The notes under the pieces: generated by a model
Database searches by the model: none
Seen by the model: only the letters and a program-made list of their open reading frames with translations
What the model was told of the DNA's origin: nothing
Made by a program: the position numbers and the translations under genes
Assembly (NCBI RefSeq): GCF_025464955.1
Contig: NZ_JAODNM010000118.1
Location: forward strand, 1 to 64,000
Source: Amycolatopsis sp.
GTDB taxonomy: Bacteria > Actinomycetota > Actinomycetes > Mycobacteriales > Pseudonocardiaceae
Direction: 5' to 3'
DNA length: 64,000 nucleotides
Part shown: one piece after another, positions 42,640-53,534 of the stretch
Numbering within the stretch: the first letter of the stretch is position 1
How the letters are laid out: every line of letters starts with the position of its first letter

Positions 42640-43143
42640 TCACGCGTCCAGCACCTGTCCCGAACGCTTCACCAGCGGCGGCTCGGTCGACCACGGGAAG
42701 TTGATCCAGCGGTCGGTCTTACGCCAGACGTACTCGCATTTCACCGTCGAGTGCGGCTTCTCGTAGATCACCGCGCTGCGGACTTCGGCGACCTGGTTCA
42801 AGCAGAAGTCCCGCACCAGCTTCAGCGTGGCGCCGGTGTCGGCGACGTCGTCGGCGATCAGCACGGTCGCGCCGGTGAGATCGACGGCGTTCGGCACCGG
42901 CGGCAGCATCACCGGAAGTTCGAGGCGCTCGTCGACGCCGGTGTAGAACTCGACGTTCATCACGTGCAGGTTCTTGACGTCGAGGGAGTAGCCCAACGCG
43001 CCCGCGACAAACAGGCCGCCACGCGCGATCGACAGGATCAGGTCGGGCTCGAACCCGTCGTCGGCCACCGCTCGCGCGAGCTCCCTGCTGGCCGAACCGA
43101 ACAACTCCCAGGTGAGCTCTTCCCGCTCTTCGGCCATGTTCAT
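42640..43143 (-). CDS. Purine-type phosphoribosyltransferase
   Basis: 167 aa. The PRPP-binding motif VLIADDVADTGATL (about residues 90-103) and N-terminal DLILSIARGGLFVAGAL identify the type I PRTase fold, closest to xanthine/hypoxanthine salvage enzymes. Substrate base not certain. Leaderless: TATGCT is 6 nt before the ATG. It diverges from the GNAT gene, whose start is also leaderless. Confidence 0.85.
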   Translation of the reverse strand: MNMAEEREELTWELFGSASRELARAVADDGFEPDLILSIARGGLFVAGALGYSLDVKNLHVMNVEFYTGVDERLELPVMLPPVPNAVDLTGATVLIADDVADTGATLKLVRDFCLNQVAEVRSAVIYEKPHSTVKCEYVWRKTDRWINFPWSTEPPLVKRSGQVLDA

Positions 43144-43233
43144 GGTGGGAGCATAAAGAACGGCAAAGTGGACTGCTGAAATGCTTCAGAATTGGCTCTA
43201 CTGAACGTCCACTGCTCGACCTACGGTGGACCA

Positions 43234-43818
43234 GTGACCGACGAATGGAACCAGCAGCCACCCCTGCGCGGCGAGCACGTCCACCTCGAAGCACTGACGG
43301 CCGAGCACGCCGAAGGGCTGCTCAAGGCCGGTGACGATCCCGCCATCTGGACGTGGCTCAGCACACGTCAGCCTGCTGACCTCGACGGGATGCGTGCGTT
43401 CGTCGCGAAGGCGCTGTCCGACCCGGCGCGGCTCTGCTGGGTCCAGCTCGACGCGCACACCGGCGAGGTCGCCGGCACGACGTCTTACTACCAGTGGGAC
43501 GCCGAGCACCGGATCGTGTCGATCGGCCACACCTGGATCGGCAAGCCGTGGCAGCGAACGGCGTTGAACACCGAGGCCAAGCTCCTGCTGCTCCGCAGGG
43601 CCTTCGGGACGCTGAACGCCGGCCGCGTCGCCTGGGAAACCGACATCAAGAACGAGCGGTCGCAGCGCGCGATCGGACGGCTCGGGGCGAAGCGAGAGGG
43701 CGTCCTGCGGGCTCATCGAATCCGGCCGGACGGCTCGGTGCGCGACACCGTCGTCTACTCCGTAACGGCCGCCGAATGGCCCTCGGTGGAGCGGGGACTC
43801 GCGGCCAGGCTCGCCTGA
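43234..43818 (+). CDS. GNAT-family N-acetyltransferase
   Basis: 194 aa of the RimJ/RimL type. N-terminal LRGEHVHLEALTAEHAEGLL, core VAGTTSYYQWDAEHRIVSIGHTWI and acetyl-CoA segment WQRTALNTEAKLLLLRRAFGTLN; C-terminal VAWETDIKNERSQRAIGRLGA. Start GTG 43234, 6 nt after TACGGT (leaderless); an in-frame ATG at 43192 lacks support. Substrate unknown. Confidence 0.85.
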   Translation: MTDEWNQQPPLRGEHVHLEALTAEHAEGLLKAGDDPAIWTWLSTRQPADLDGMRAFVAKALSDPARLCWVQLDAHTGEVAGTTSYYQWDAEHRIVSIGHTWIGKPWQRTALNTEAKLLLLRRAFGTLNAGRVAWETDIKNERSQRAIGRLGAKREGVLRAHRIRPDGSVRDTVVYSVTAAEWPSVERGLAARLA

Positions 43819-43929
43819 CCGGGGCGGGAAACGGTGACCGCTCGCCTGGGCACTTCGGTCGGGGAGTACTAACGTCGTGCACACGGGCGTCAGCCGCGCA
43901 TCCGCATCTTTCCCAGGAGGCCTTGCACC

Positions 43930-45918
<1,989 letters not shown>

Positions 45919-45938
45919 TAACCCGCACGACATGACCA

Positions 45939-45970
45939 GACCGTTACTGTCACTTTCGGCAGTAGCGGTC
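45939..45970 (+). terminator. Terminator of acs
   Basis: GACCGTTACTG and CAGTAGCGGTC form an 11-bp stem with one wobble and a 10-nt loop, 20 bp after the acs stop. Confidence 0.7.
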
Positions 45971-46082
45971 CGTTCCTGCCTGTTCCCCACCTAAGCCCAC
46001 CCCGAGATGCGACAGTCGAACGCATGTTCTACGCTGTCGGCCGGGAGTACACACTCGACCCGCCAAGGGAGACGCACCGACG

Positions 46083-46553
46083 ATGACCGTGGATGCCCTG
46101 ATCGAAGACAAGACGACGGCGCCCGAGGCCACCACCGACTCGGCACCGCAGTCCAGCAACACCCCCGCCGCGTCCGCCACCGAGCAGCCGGCAACCTCGT
46201 CCGACGCCCCGGAGTCAGCTCCGGCCGACGACGAGCCCAAGGCCAAGCGCGGCCGCCCGAAGGGTGGCGCCACGGCACGCAAGACCCGGACGGTCGAGCT
46301 GACCCTCACGGTCACCGGCACCGCCGACGGCAACTGGCAGGCCGAGCTCAAGCACGGCAGCAAGTGGGTCGCGCAGGGTCTGGAGATCCCCGCCGCCGCG
46401 GTGTCCCGCGCGGCCAAGGAGCTCCACGTGGACCTGTCCGGTCCGATCGATGAGGTGATCAACGCGGCCCGCGAGGTGCAGGCCGCCAAGGTCGCCCAGC
46501 TCGAAGCCGAGCTCGAGCAGGCCAAGCTGGCCCTCGCGGAGCTCGACGACTGA
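46083..46553 (+). CDS. AT-hook/coiled-coil protein (DUF6319-like)
   Basis: 156 aa. The first 50 residues are disordered and rich in Ala/Thr/Ser/Pro. KAKRGRPKGG (about 54-63) is an AT-hook-like minor-groove motif. Then a compact beta segment (VELTLTVTGTADGNWQAELKHGSKWV) and a C-terminal helix EVINAAREVQAAKVAQLEAELEQAKLALAELDD that should form a coiled coil. A nucleoid or chromatin role is a guess. Confidence 0.75.
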   Translation: MTVDALIEDKTTAPEATTDSAPQSSNTPAASATEQPATSSDAPESAPADDEPKAKRGRPKGGATARKTRTVELTLTVTGTADGNWQAELKHGSKWVAQGLEIPAAAVSRAAKELHVDLSGPIDEVINAAREVQAAKVAQLEAELEQAKLALAELDD

Positions 46554-46646
46554 CGTTTCACCATGCGGCTGAGGGGGATGTCGGCCAAGAACTGCATCCC
46601 CCTCGGCAATGGTGCCCGCCGGCACCCACCAGGCAGTAGAGTCCAC

Positions 46647-46664
46647 GTATACAACGTGTATGCA
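46647..46664. promoter_or_regulatory. GntR operator (own promoter)
   Basis: GTATACAACGTGTATGCA closely matches GTATACAAGGTGCATGCG in front of the MFS/DUF2848 pair. It lies 15 bp before the GntR start, so the regulator probably controls itself. Confidence 0.65.
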
Positions 46665-46678
46665 CTGGAGGGGTGGGC

Positions 46679-47302
46679 GTGGCCGGGCGCGACAAGGTCT
46701 ACGAGTACCTCAAGAACGTCGTGCTGACCGATCCCGAACTCCAGGGCGGTTTCATCAGCGAGCAGGACATCGCCGACAGGGTCGGTGTGTCCCGCACCCC
46801 GGTCCGCGAAGCCTTGCTCATGCTGGCGGGCGAGGAACTCGTCCAGCTGGTGCCGAAGCGTGGCGCGTACATCGCGACGCTGTCCGGCAAGGAACTTCGC
46901 GAGCTGATCGAACTCCGAGGTGTCCTCGAACGGTTCGCCGCCGAGAAGTCGCTGAGCGGCGCAGTGGTCCCGCTGGCCGAGATGCGCGACACCCTCGCCA
47001 AGCAGGCCGCGCTCGACGAACCCCATCAGGGCAAGCAGTTCATCGACCTCGACGCGGATTTCCACCGTCTGCTGATCCGGGCGAGTGACAACGCGATGCT
47101 CATCAAGACCTACGAGGCGCTGCGCGCGAGGCAGGTTCGCGCCGGCCTGGTCGCCCTGTTCGCCATCCCCCACCGGCAGGCCGCGGTGATCGCCGAGCAC
47201 CAGGCCATCGTCGACGCACTGGAGAGCGGAGACCTCCCGGCAACCCTCACCGCGATCGACGATCACCTGCAGACGACGTTGCGCCTTCAGTTGACGAGCT
47301 GA
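46679..47302 (+). CDS. GntR-family (FadR/FCD) regulator
   Basis: About 207 aa. Winged HTH (residues 5-65): FISEQDIADRVGVSRTPVREALLMLAGEELVQLVPKRGAYI. FCD ligand domain with metal-site residues (DADFHRLLI, HRQAAVIAEHQAIVDAL). GTG 46679 chosen: GGAG is 8 nt upstream, while GTG 46673 is too close. It likely represses the convergent MFS gene and DUF2848 gene. Its 3' end overlaps the MFS gene by 56 bp on the other strand. Confidence 0.87.
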   Translation: MAGRDKVYEYLKNVVLTDPELQGGFISEQDIADRVGVSRTPVREALLMLAGEELVQLVPKRGAYIATLSGKELRELIELRGVLERFAAEKSLSGAVVPLAEMRDTLAKQAALDEPHQGKQFIDLDADFHRLLIRASDNAMLIKTYEALRARQVRAGLVALFAIPHRQAAVIAEHQAIVDALESGDLPATLTAIDDHLQTTLRLQLTS

Positions 47303-48608
47303 GCCGGGTATCCACGTCGGCGAACTCGCTCTCGTCAGGATCCTTGCTCAGCAGCACGCCGACGAGACTCACCACCGCGGTCACCGCGAGGTACAGCGCG
47401 ATCGCCACCCAGCTGCCGAAACCGGCCAGCAGCGCGGTGAACAGCAGCGGCGCCAAGGCCCCGCCGATCACCCCCGCCAGCGTGTACGCCAGTGAGCTGC
47501 CGGTGTAGCGCAGCCGCGGCGAGAACTGCTCGGTCACCAGCGCCGCCTGCGGGCCGTACATCACCGAGTGGATCGCCAGCGCGATCACGATCCCGATCAC
47601 CAGCACGGCGAACGACCCGCCGCTGATCAGCGGGAAGAAAACGAACGGCCAGATTCCGGCGGCGATCGTGCCGACCAGGTAAAGCTTGCGCCGGTTGACC
47701 CGGTCGGACAGCGCGCCGGCCGCCGGGATCAACACCAGCTGGACAGCCGAGCCGATCATCACCGCGGCGAGCCCTTGACCTCGGGTCATGTGCACGTGCG
47801 TGGTGATGTAGGTCAGCACGAAGACGGTGAACAGCGCATACAGCACGTCCGGGCACACGCGCACCAGCACGGCGGCCACCAGCGCGCGGCGTTCGTCGCG
47901 GAACACCTCGGAGATCGGCGCGCTCGGCTGCTCACCGCGTTCGGCGATGCGCTTGAAGACCGGCGTCTCCTCCAGCCTCAGCCGGATCCACAGCCCGAAC
48001 CCGACCAATGCCCCGGACAGCAGGAACGCCACCCTCCAGCCCCAGGAGTTGAACTGCGCGTCGGTCAGGGTCAGCGCGAGGCCGGCGAGCACGCCGTTGG
48101 CCAGCAGGTTTCCGGCGGGCGGGCCGATCTGGGCGGCAGACGCCCAGAAGCCGCGCTTGCGGGGATCACCGAACTCGCTGGACAGCAGCACCGCGCCGCC
48201 CCACTCGCCGCCGATGCCGACACCCTGCGCGAAGCGCAGCGCGATGAGCAGCACCGCGGCGAATCCGCCGACGGCGGCGTGGGTCGGCAGTGCGCCGATC
48301 AGGAAGGTCGAGATCCCGGTCAGCACGAGCGTCGTCACCAGGACTCGCTTGCGGCCGAGCCGGTCACCAAGCCTGCCGAAGATGAACCCGCCGAGGGGTC
48401 TGGCCAGGTAGCCGACCGCATAAGTCGAGAACGCGGCCAACGTGCTGGCCAGCTGGTCGCTGGAGGGAAAGAAGAGCTGGCCGAAGATCGTCGCGGCCGC
48501 TACCGAATAGGCGGCGAAGTCGTACCACTCCAGGGCGGTGCCGGAGAGGCTCGCCAGGAACGCCCGGCGCAGCGACCGCCGGTCGAGGTCGTCCGTCTGA
48601 GCTGTCAT
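47247..48608 (-). CDS. MFS transporter, MHS (metabolite:H+) family
   Basis: 453 aa, 12 spans. MHS features: ATIFGQLFFPSSDQLASTLAAF, ARPLGGFIFGRLGDRLGRKRVLV, GVGIGGEWGGAVLL, as in shikimate/citrate/KgtP-type symporters. Start at ATG 48608; there is no ribosome-binding site, and the promoter overlaps the GntR operator, so the message is probably leaderless. Substrate is probably the acid degraded by the DUF2848 enzyme (inference). Confidence 0.87.
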   Translation of the reverse strand: MTAQTDDLDRRSLRRAFLASLSGTALEWYDFAAYSVAAATIFGQLFFPSSDQLASTLAAFSTYAVGYLARPLGGFIFGRLGDRLGRKRVLVTTLVLTGISTFLIGALPTHAAVGGFAAVLLIALRFAQGVGIGGEWGGAVLLSSEFGDPRKRGFWASAAQIGPPAGNLLANGVLAGLALTLTDAQFNSWGWRVAFLLSGALVGFGLWIRLRLEETPVFKRIAERGEQPSAPISEVFRDERRALVAAVLVRVCPDVLYALFTVFVLTYITTHVHMTRGQGLAAVMIGSAVQLVLIPAAGALSDRVNRRKLYLVGTIAAGIWPFVFFPLISGGSFAVLVIGIVIALAIHSVMYGPQAALVTEQFSPRLRYTGSSLAYTLAGVIGGALAPLLFTALLAGFGSWVAIALYLAVTAVVSLVGVLLSKDPDESEFADVDTRLSSSTEGATSSAGDRRSR

Positions 48609-48640
48609 GCACGTATACTGGTTGTATACAAGGTGCATGC
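48606..48640. promoter_or_regulatory. Double GntR operator between MFS and DUF2848 genes
   Basis: CATGCAC-GTATAC-TGGTT-GTATAC-AAG-GTGCATG is a nested inverted repeat: outer CATGCAC/GTGCATG and inner GTATAC pair. The right half repeats the operator in front of the GntR gene. Confidence 0.7.
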
Positions 48641-48691
48641 GCAAGCCCTGGCTTGTGAAAAGTGCGTTACCAGCGGAAATGGAGACAAGGT

Positions 48692-49381
48692 ATGTCGGAC
48701 AACCCGCGTCTGCGGTTCACCCTCCCGGACGGCTCCGAGGTCACGACCGAGGTCCACACCGTCCTCAACGCCGGGTACGCGGGCCGAAGCCAGGCTGACG
48801 TCGCCGCGCACGTCGCGGAGCTCGCCGAGCTGGGCGTGCCCGCGCCGAGCACGACGCCTGCGCTCTATCCGGTGTCCCCGTACCTCGCGAGCCAGACCGA
48901 CGAGGTCGCCGCGCAGCACACCAGGACGTCCGGCGAGGCGGAGTGGGCGCTCGTGATCACCGGACCCGAGCCCTCGGACGTCCTGCTCACCGCCGCCTGC
49001 GACCACACCGACCGCGAACTGGAAGCCCACGGCGTCGCGTGGAGCAAGAACGCCGCCCCGGACGTGCTGGCCCGGCGCGCCTGGCGGCTGGTCGACGTCG
49101 AAGACCGCCTCGACGACCTGACGCTGACCGCGTGGGTCGGCGAAACCCTGATCCAGCAAGGAACTTTGGCCGAGCTGCTGACCCCGGGCTACTGGCTGGA
49201 CGTGCTGCGCGAGCGCGGCCTGTACGCGGCAGGCACGGTGTTGATCTCGGGAACGATTCCCATGCGCGCGGGTGTCGACCAGTTCGCCGAGTCGTGGCGG
49301 GTCGAGCTCGCGGACCCGTCCACCGGGGACGTGATCGGCCTGGGCTACCGGGTACGGCTGCTGCCGACACCGATCGGGTGA
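48692..49381 (+). CDS. DUF2848 (FAH-like) protein
   Basis: 229 aa. The whole protein fits DUF2848: N-terminal FTLPDGSEV and 'LNAGYAGRSQADVAAHVAELAELGVPAP', central GEAEWALVITGPEPSDVLL, DHTDRELEAHGVAWSKNAAPD, and late WLDVLRERGLYAAGTVLISGTIP. The family relates to fumarylacetoacetate hydrolases and is known beside MFS genes; its reaction is not established. Start at ATG 48692 with GGAG. Confidence 0.8.
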   Translation: MSDNPRLRFTLPDGSEVTTEVHTVLNAGYAGRSQADVAAHVAELAELGVPAPSTTPALYPVSPYLASQTDEVAAQHTRTSGEAEWALVITGPEPSDVLLTAACDHTDRELEAHGVAWSKNAAPDVLARRAWRLVDVEDRLDDLTLTAWVGETLIQQGTLAELLTPGYWLDVLRERGLYAAGTVLISGTIPMRAGVDQFAESWRVELADPSTGDVIGLGYRVRLLPTPIG

Positions 49382-49397
49382 GATCTAGGCTGAGTCG

Positions 49398-50108
49398 GTG
49401 ACTTCGACGGATGTGTCCCATGAGCCCCACGAAAACGTCGGCGGCAGGCTGAACTGGCTGCGTGCGGGCGTTCTCGGGGCGAACGACGGGATCGTTTCGG
49501 TCGCCGGGATCGTGGTCGGCGTGGCCGGCGCGACGACGGACAACACCGCGATCCTGACCGCCGGGATCGCCGGGCTGGTCGCGGGCGCGCTGTCCATGGC
49601 CGGCGGCGAGTACGTCTCGGTGAGCACCCAGCGCGACACCGAACAGGCGTTGATCCGGCAGGAAAAGCACGAGCTGAAGACCATGCCGGAGGAAGAGGAA
49701 CGCGAACTCGCGGAAATCTACGAGGAAAAGGGGCTCTCGCCCGAACTGGCAGCCCAGGTCGCCAGGGAACTGACCGAAAAGGACGCCCTGCAGGCCCACG
49801 CCGACGCAGAACTGCGGATCGACCCGGACAACCTGACCAGCCCCTGGCAGGCGGCCTGGGCGTCGCTGATCTCGTTCTCCGTCGGCGCGGTGCTGCCGCT
49901 ACTGGCGATCGCGCTGCCGCCGGTGTCCTGGCGGGTCTGGGCCTGCGCCATGGCTGTCGCCGTCGGCCTCGCGCTGACCGGGCTGGTCAGCGCGAGGCTC
50001 GGCGACGCTGACGTCCGGCGCGCGGTCATCCGCAACGTGGGCGTCGGCGCGCTGACCATGGTCGTGACGTACTTCGTCGGCGTCCTGTTCGGCACGACCG
50101 TCGGCTAG
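49398..50108 (+). CDS. VIT1/CCC1-family metal transporter
   Basis: 236 aa, 5 spans. N-terminal LRAGVLGANDGIVSVAGIVVGVAGA is the family's first helix; a cytoplasmic metal-binding helical part (REKHELKTMPEEEERELAEIYEEKG region, many Glu) then helices 3-5. Transports Fe2+ or Mn2+. Leaderless: TAGGCT lies 6 nt before GTG. It follows the DUF2848 gene by 16 bp. Confidence 0.9.
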   Translation: MTSTDVSHEPHENVGGRLNWLRAGVLGANDGIVSVAGIVVGVAGATTDNTAILTAGIAGLVAGALSMAGGEYVSVSTQRDTEQALIRQEKHELKTMPEEEERELAEIYEEKGLSPELAAQVARELTEKDALQAHADAELRIDPDNLTSPWQAAWASLISFSVGAVLPLLAIALPPVSWRVWACAMAVAVGLALTGLVSARLGDADVRRAVIRNVGVGALTMVVTYFVGVLFGTTVG

Positions 50109-50120
50109 GACTTCCTCCCG

Positions 50121-51578
50121 CTAACGCACTCCTGCCATCAGCTTCCGGATGAGCGGGCTGAGTGCGGCGAGCACGATCGCGATCACGATCGCCACTGAAC
50201 CGATGATGCCGAAGTACGGGACCTCGTTGGCGGGGTCGTAGTGCTTCGCGAGCGAACCGGACAACGCCGTGCCGAGCGAGATCGCCAGGAAGTTCACCGC
50301 CACCATCTGCGTGCGGAACACCTTCGGCGCGAGTTTTGTCGCGAGCGACAGTCCGACCGGCGAGATGCACAGTTCGGCGATGGTGAAGACGAACAGCACC
50401 CCGGCGAGCGCGAGCAGCGGACTGTCGTGCGCGCCGCCGTTGGCCGTGGGCAGGAAGAGCAGGAACGCGATGCCCATCAGCCCGGTGCCCAGTGCGAACT
50501 TGATCGGGGTCGACGGCTGCCGCGGGCCGAGTTTCGTCCACAGCAGCGCCAGGATCGGCGCGAACACGATGAGGAACACCGGGTTGATCGACTGCACCCA
50601 CGACACCGGGAACTGCCAGCCGAACAGGCTCCGGTCGAGCCGCTGGTCGGAGTAGACCGTCACCACGGTGAACTGCTGCTGGTACAGCGCCCAGAACGCG
50701 GCGCTCGCGATGAACATCGGGATGAACGAGAACACCCGGCTGCGCTCGATCTTGGTGATCTTCTTGCTGGTCAGGATCACCGCGAAGTAGATGATCGCGG
50801 CGACGACGACCACCCACACCGTCACGTCGGACAGGTTCGCGGCCGTGATCACCCCGGTCACCACGAGCAGTACGATCGCGACCACGATCGCCACCCCGAG
50901 CCCGATGAACCGAAGGCGCTTCGAGGCGGGCAGTGGGTTGATCACTTCACTCGCCTTCGCGCCGAGGTTCTTGCGCCCCAACGTGTATTGCACGAGACCG
51001 AGCGCCATCCCGATCGCGGCGAGGCCGAAGCCGAGGTGGAAGTTGACCTTCTGCTGTGCCAGCCCGGTCAGCAGCGGCCCGGCGAAACCACCGAGGTTGA
51101 TGCCCATGTAGAAGATGGTGAACCCGGCGTCCCGGCGTTCGTCCTGTTCGGCGTACAGCGTTCCGACGACGGCCGTGGCGTTCCCCTTGAGCCCGCCGCT
51201 ACCGAGCGAGATGCACGCCAGGCCGACGCCGATGCCGACGTAGCCCGGCAACAACGCGAGACTGATGTGCCCGATCATGATCACGACGGCGCTGTAGAAC
51301 AGGGTGCGTTCCGAGCCGAGCAGGCGGTCGGCGATCCACGCGCCCACGATCGTCGAGAGATAGACGAGGCCGCCGTACGCGCCGACGATGCTGACGGCGG
51401 TGGCCTTCGGCATGTCGAGGCCGCCCTGGGCGCTCGCGTAGTACAGATAGAGCGGCAGGATGCCGAGCATTCCGTAGAACGAGAACCGTTCCCACATCTC
51501 GACACCGAAGAGGTTGGCCAGCGCTCGTGGGTGGCCGAAGAACCCCTTGTCACGCTTGACCTCGGTAGAGGTACTCAC
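50121..51578 (-). CDS. POT-family peptide transporter
   Basis: 485 aa, about 14 spans, proton-coupled di/tripeptide uptake. ExxER motif VEMWERFSFYGM at the N-terminus, GAYGGLVYLSTIVGAWIADRLLG, FYMGINLGGFAGPLL (PTR2 signatures). GTG start. A perfect palindrome in the promoter suggests repression. Confidence 0.92.
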   Translation of the reverse strand: MSTSTEVKRDKGFFGHPRALANLFGVEMWERFSFYGMLGILPLYLYYASAQGGLDMPKATAVSIVGAYGGLVYLSTIVGAWIADRLLGSERTLFYSAVVIMIGHISLALLPGYVGIGVGLACISLGSGGLKGNATAVVGTLYAEQDERRDAGFTIFYMGINLGGFAGPLLTGLAQQKVNFHLGFGLAAIGMALGLVQYTLGRKNLGAKASEVINPLPASKRLRFIGLGVAIVVAIVLLVVTGVITAANLSDVTVWVVVVAAIIYFAVILTSKKITKIERSRVFSFIPMFIASAAFWALYQQQFTVVTVYSDQRLDRSLFGWQFPVSWVQSINPVFLIVFAPILALLWTKLGPRQPSTPIKFALGTGLMGIAFLLFLPTANGGAHDSPLLALAGVLFVFTIAELCISPVGLSLATKLAPKVFRTQMVAVNFLAISLGTALSGSLAKHYDPANEVPYFGIIGSVAIVIAIVLAALSPLIRKLMAGVR

Positions 51579-51599
51579 AAATCCCGTCCTAGCCCGCTA

Positions 51600-51611
51600 G
51601 ACAACGTTGTC
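51600..51611. promoter_or_regulatory. Perfect 12-bp palindrome before POT gene
   Basis: GACAACGTTGTC lies 22 bp from the POT start, between it and nhaA. Likely operator by position. Confidence 0.5.
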
Positions 51612-51761
51612 GTTTCGCATAGTAGAAGTCGAGCCGGGTGGAAGATAACCACCCTTGGCGGGTAAAACGGATAGAATTCTCACAAGGTGCGCCGGGAAGC
51701 CTGGTCGGCAACAGTGGCAATCGCTGCCAACTGCTGTTCAGCCGACCCCGTGGAGTTGCCC

Positions 51762-52961
51762 GTGACCGAAGCCCGCCGCCCGGCAAAGGCCGTCGCCGAA
51801 TTCGCCCGCTACCTGCGCACCGAGACCACCGGCGGGATAATCCTGCTTGTGGCCACGGCCCTCGCGCTGATCTGGGCGAACTCCCCGCTCGGTGACATCT
51901 ACCAGACGGTCCGCGACTTCCAGGTCGGCCCGCACCTGCTGCACCTGAACCTCTCGCTCGGCGACTGGGCCAAGGACGGCCTGCTCGCGATCTTCTTCTT
52001 CGTGGCCGGACTGGAGCTCAAACGCGAACTGGTCGTCGGCGAGCTGTCGGAACCCAAACGGGCGGCGCTGCCGGTGATCGCCGCGATCGGCGGCATGGTG
52101 GTGCCCGCGGTCGTGGCGCTCGGCGTCGGCTGGGGAAGTCCCGGCATCGACCGCGCGTGGGCCATCCCGGTCGCGACCGACATCGCGTTCGCGCTCGGTG
52201 TGCTCGCGCTGACCGCGTCCAACCTGCCCAGCAGCGCTCGGGTGTTCCTCCTGTCGCTGGCCGTGGTGGACGACCTCGGCGCGATCCTCGTCATCGCGAT
52301 CCTGTTCACCGCCTCGTTCGACCTCGTCGCGGCCGGCGTGGCCGTGCTCGCGCTGCTGCTTTACGCCTGGCTGCAACACCGTCGGGTGCGAACGCCGTGG
52401 ATCTACGTCCCGTTGGCGCTGATCACGTGGGTCGCGGTGCACTCGGCGGGCATCCACGCGACGATCGCCGGGGTCGCGCTCGGCCTGCTGACCCGCGTCC
52501 GCCCGGATGCCGGCGAGGAGCACGCGCCGGCGATCCGGCTGGAACACCGGCTGCAGCCATGGTCCGCGGCCGTCGCGGTGCCGCTGTTCGCGTTGTTCGC
52601 CGCGGGGATCAAGATCAGCGGCGGCTCGCTCGGCGAGGTGTTCACCACCGCGCTGCCGCTGGCGGTGATGATCGGGCTGATCGGCGGCAAGGTGATCGGC
52701 ATCTTCGGCGCGTCCGCGCTGGCCGTGTGGCTGAAGATCGCCGAGCGGCCGCGCGGGATGAGCTGGCGCGACGTCGGCGCGTTGTCGCTGCTCGGCGGGG
52801 TCGGGTTCACCGTCAGCCTGCTGATCGCCGATCTCGCGCTGACCGGTGAAGCCAGCGAGCTGGCCAAAACCGCGGTGTTGATCGCCTCGGGGGTCGCGTC
52901 GCTCGGGGCGGCCGCCGTCCTGGTGCACCGAAACCGCGTCCACGCCCGCCTTGACGATTGA
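51762..52961 (+). CDS. nhaA: Na+/H+ antiporter NhaA
   Basis: About 399 aa, 12 spans. Ion-binding Asp pair in LAVVDDLGAILVI, DIAFALGVLAL, and VGFTVSLLIADLAL in place. Exchanges H+ for Na+ at alkaline pH. Start GTG 51762 with GGAG 6 nt before; the longer frame starts at 51687 without such support. Confidence 0.93.
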   Translation: MTEARRPAKAVAEFARYLRTETTGGIILLVATALALIWANSPLGDIYQTVRDFQVGPHLLHLNLSLGDWAKDGLLAIFFFVAGLELKRELVVGELSEPKRAALPVIAAIGGMVVPAVVALGVGWGSPGIDRAWAIPVATDIAFALGVLALTASNLPSSARVFLLSLAVVDDLGAILVIAILFTASFDLVAAGVAVLALLLYAWLQHRRVRTPWIYVPLALITWVAVHSAGIHATIAGVALGLLTRVRPDAGEEHAPAIRLEHRLQPWSAAVAVPLFALFAAGIKISGGSLGEVFTTALPLAVMIGLIGGKVIGIFGASALAVWLKIAERPRGMSWRDVGALSLLGGVGFTVSLLIADLALTGEASELAKTAVLIASGVASLGAAAVLVHRNRVHARLDD

Positions 52962-53022
52962 TCAACGCGGCTTTCAGCGAGTCCGGCGCGCCGGGTAAAG
53001 GCGCACGTGGCACGATGGCCCG

Positions 53023-53517
53023 GTGAGCAGCCCCAAGCACCAACGCAACGACCCCGGCGGCGTGGGGGCCGTGCCCTACATCCCACTGTCCCCGGATGAC
53101 GGCACGGCGGCCGGCGAACAGTCGATCGGCAAACTGGTCGGCGACGCCACCCAGCACCTCTCGACGCTCGTTCGCGCCGAGGTCGAGCTGGCGAAGTCCG
53201 AGGTGGTCGCCGAGGCCAAGAAGGCAACCAAGGGCGCGGTCTACTTCATCGTCGCGGCCGTGATCGCCCTGTACAGCTCGTTCTTCTTCTTTTTCGCGCT
53301 CGGTTACGTCCTCTACATCTGGCTTTCGCTCGCGGCCGCGTTCGGCATCGTGTTCGGCCTGATGCTCATCAGCGCGGCCGTGTTCGGGCTGCTCGGCTGG
53401 CGCAAGGTGAAGAAACTCAAGGCGCCGCAGCGGACGATCGACAGCTTCAAGGACACCGCCGCCGCCCTCAAACCGGGCAAGCACACCGAGGACGAACTGC
53501 CCTCGGTCGGCGCCTGA
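53023..53517 (+). CDS. Phage-holin-3_6/Act-Holin-X membrane protein
   Basis: 164 aa. GEQSIGKLVGDATQHLSTLVRAEVELAKSEVVAEAKKATKG amphipathic helix, then two spans (GAVYFIVAAVIALYSSFFFFFALG, AFGIVFGLMLISAAVFGLLGW). Rv3669-like. A holin name is by homology only; cell-lysis role not shown. Leaderless: CACGAT 6 nt before GTG. Confidence 0.85.
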   Translation: MSSPKHQRNDPGGVGAVPYIPLSPDDGTAAGEQSIGKLVGDATQHLSTLVRAEVELAKSEVVAEAKKATKGAVYFIVAAVIALYSSFFFFFALGYVLYIWLSLAAAFGIVFGLMLISAAVFGLLGWRKVKKLKAPQRTIDSFKDTAAALKPGKHTEDELPSVGA

Positions 53518-53534
53518 GCAGCCAGACCGTCACT

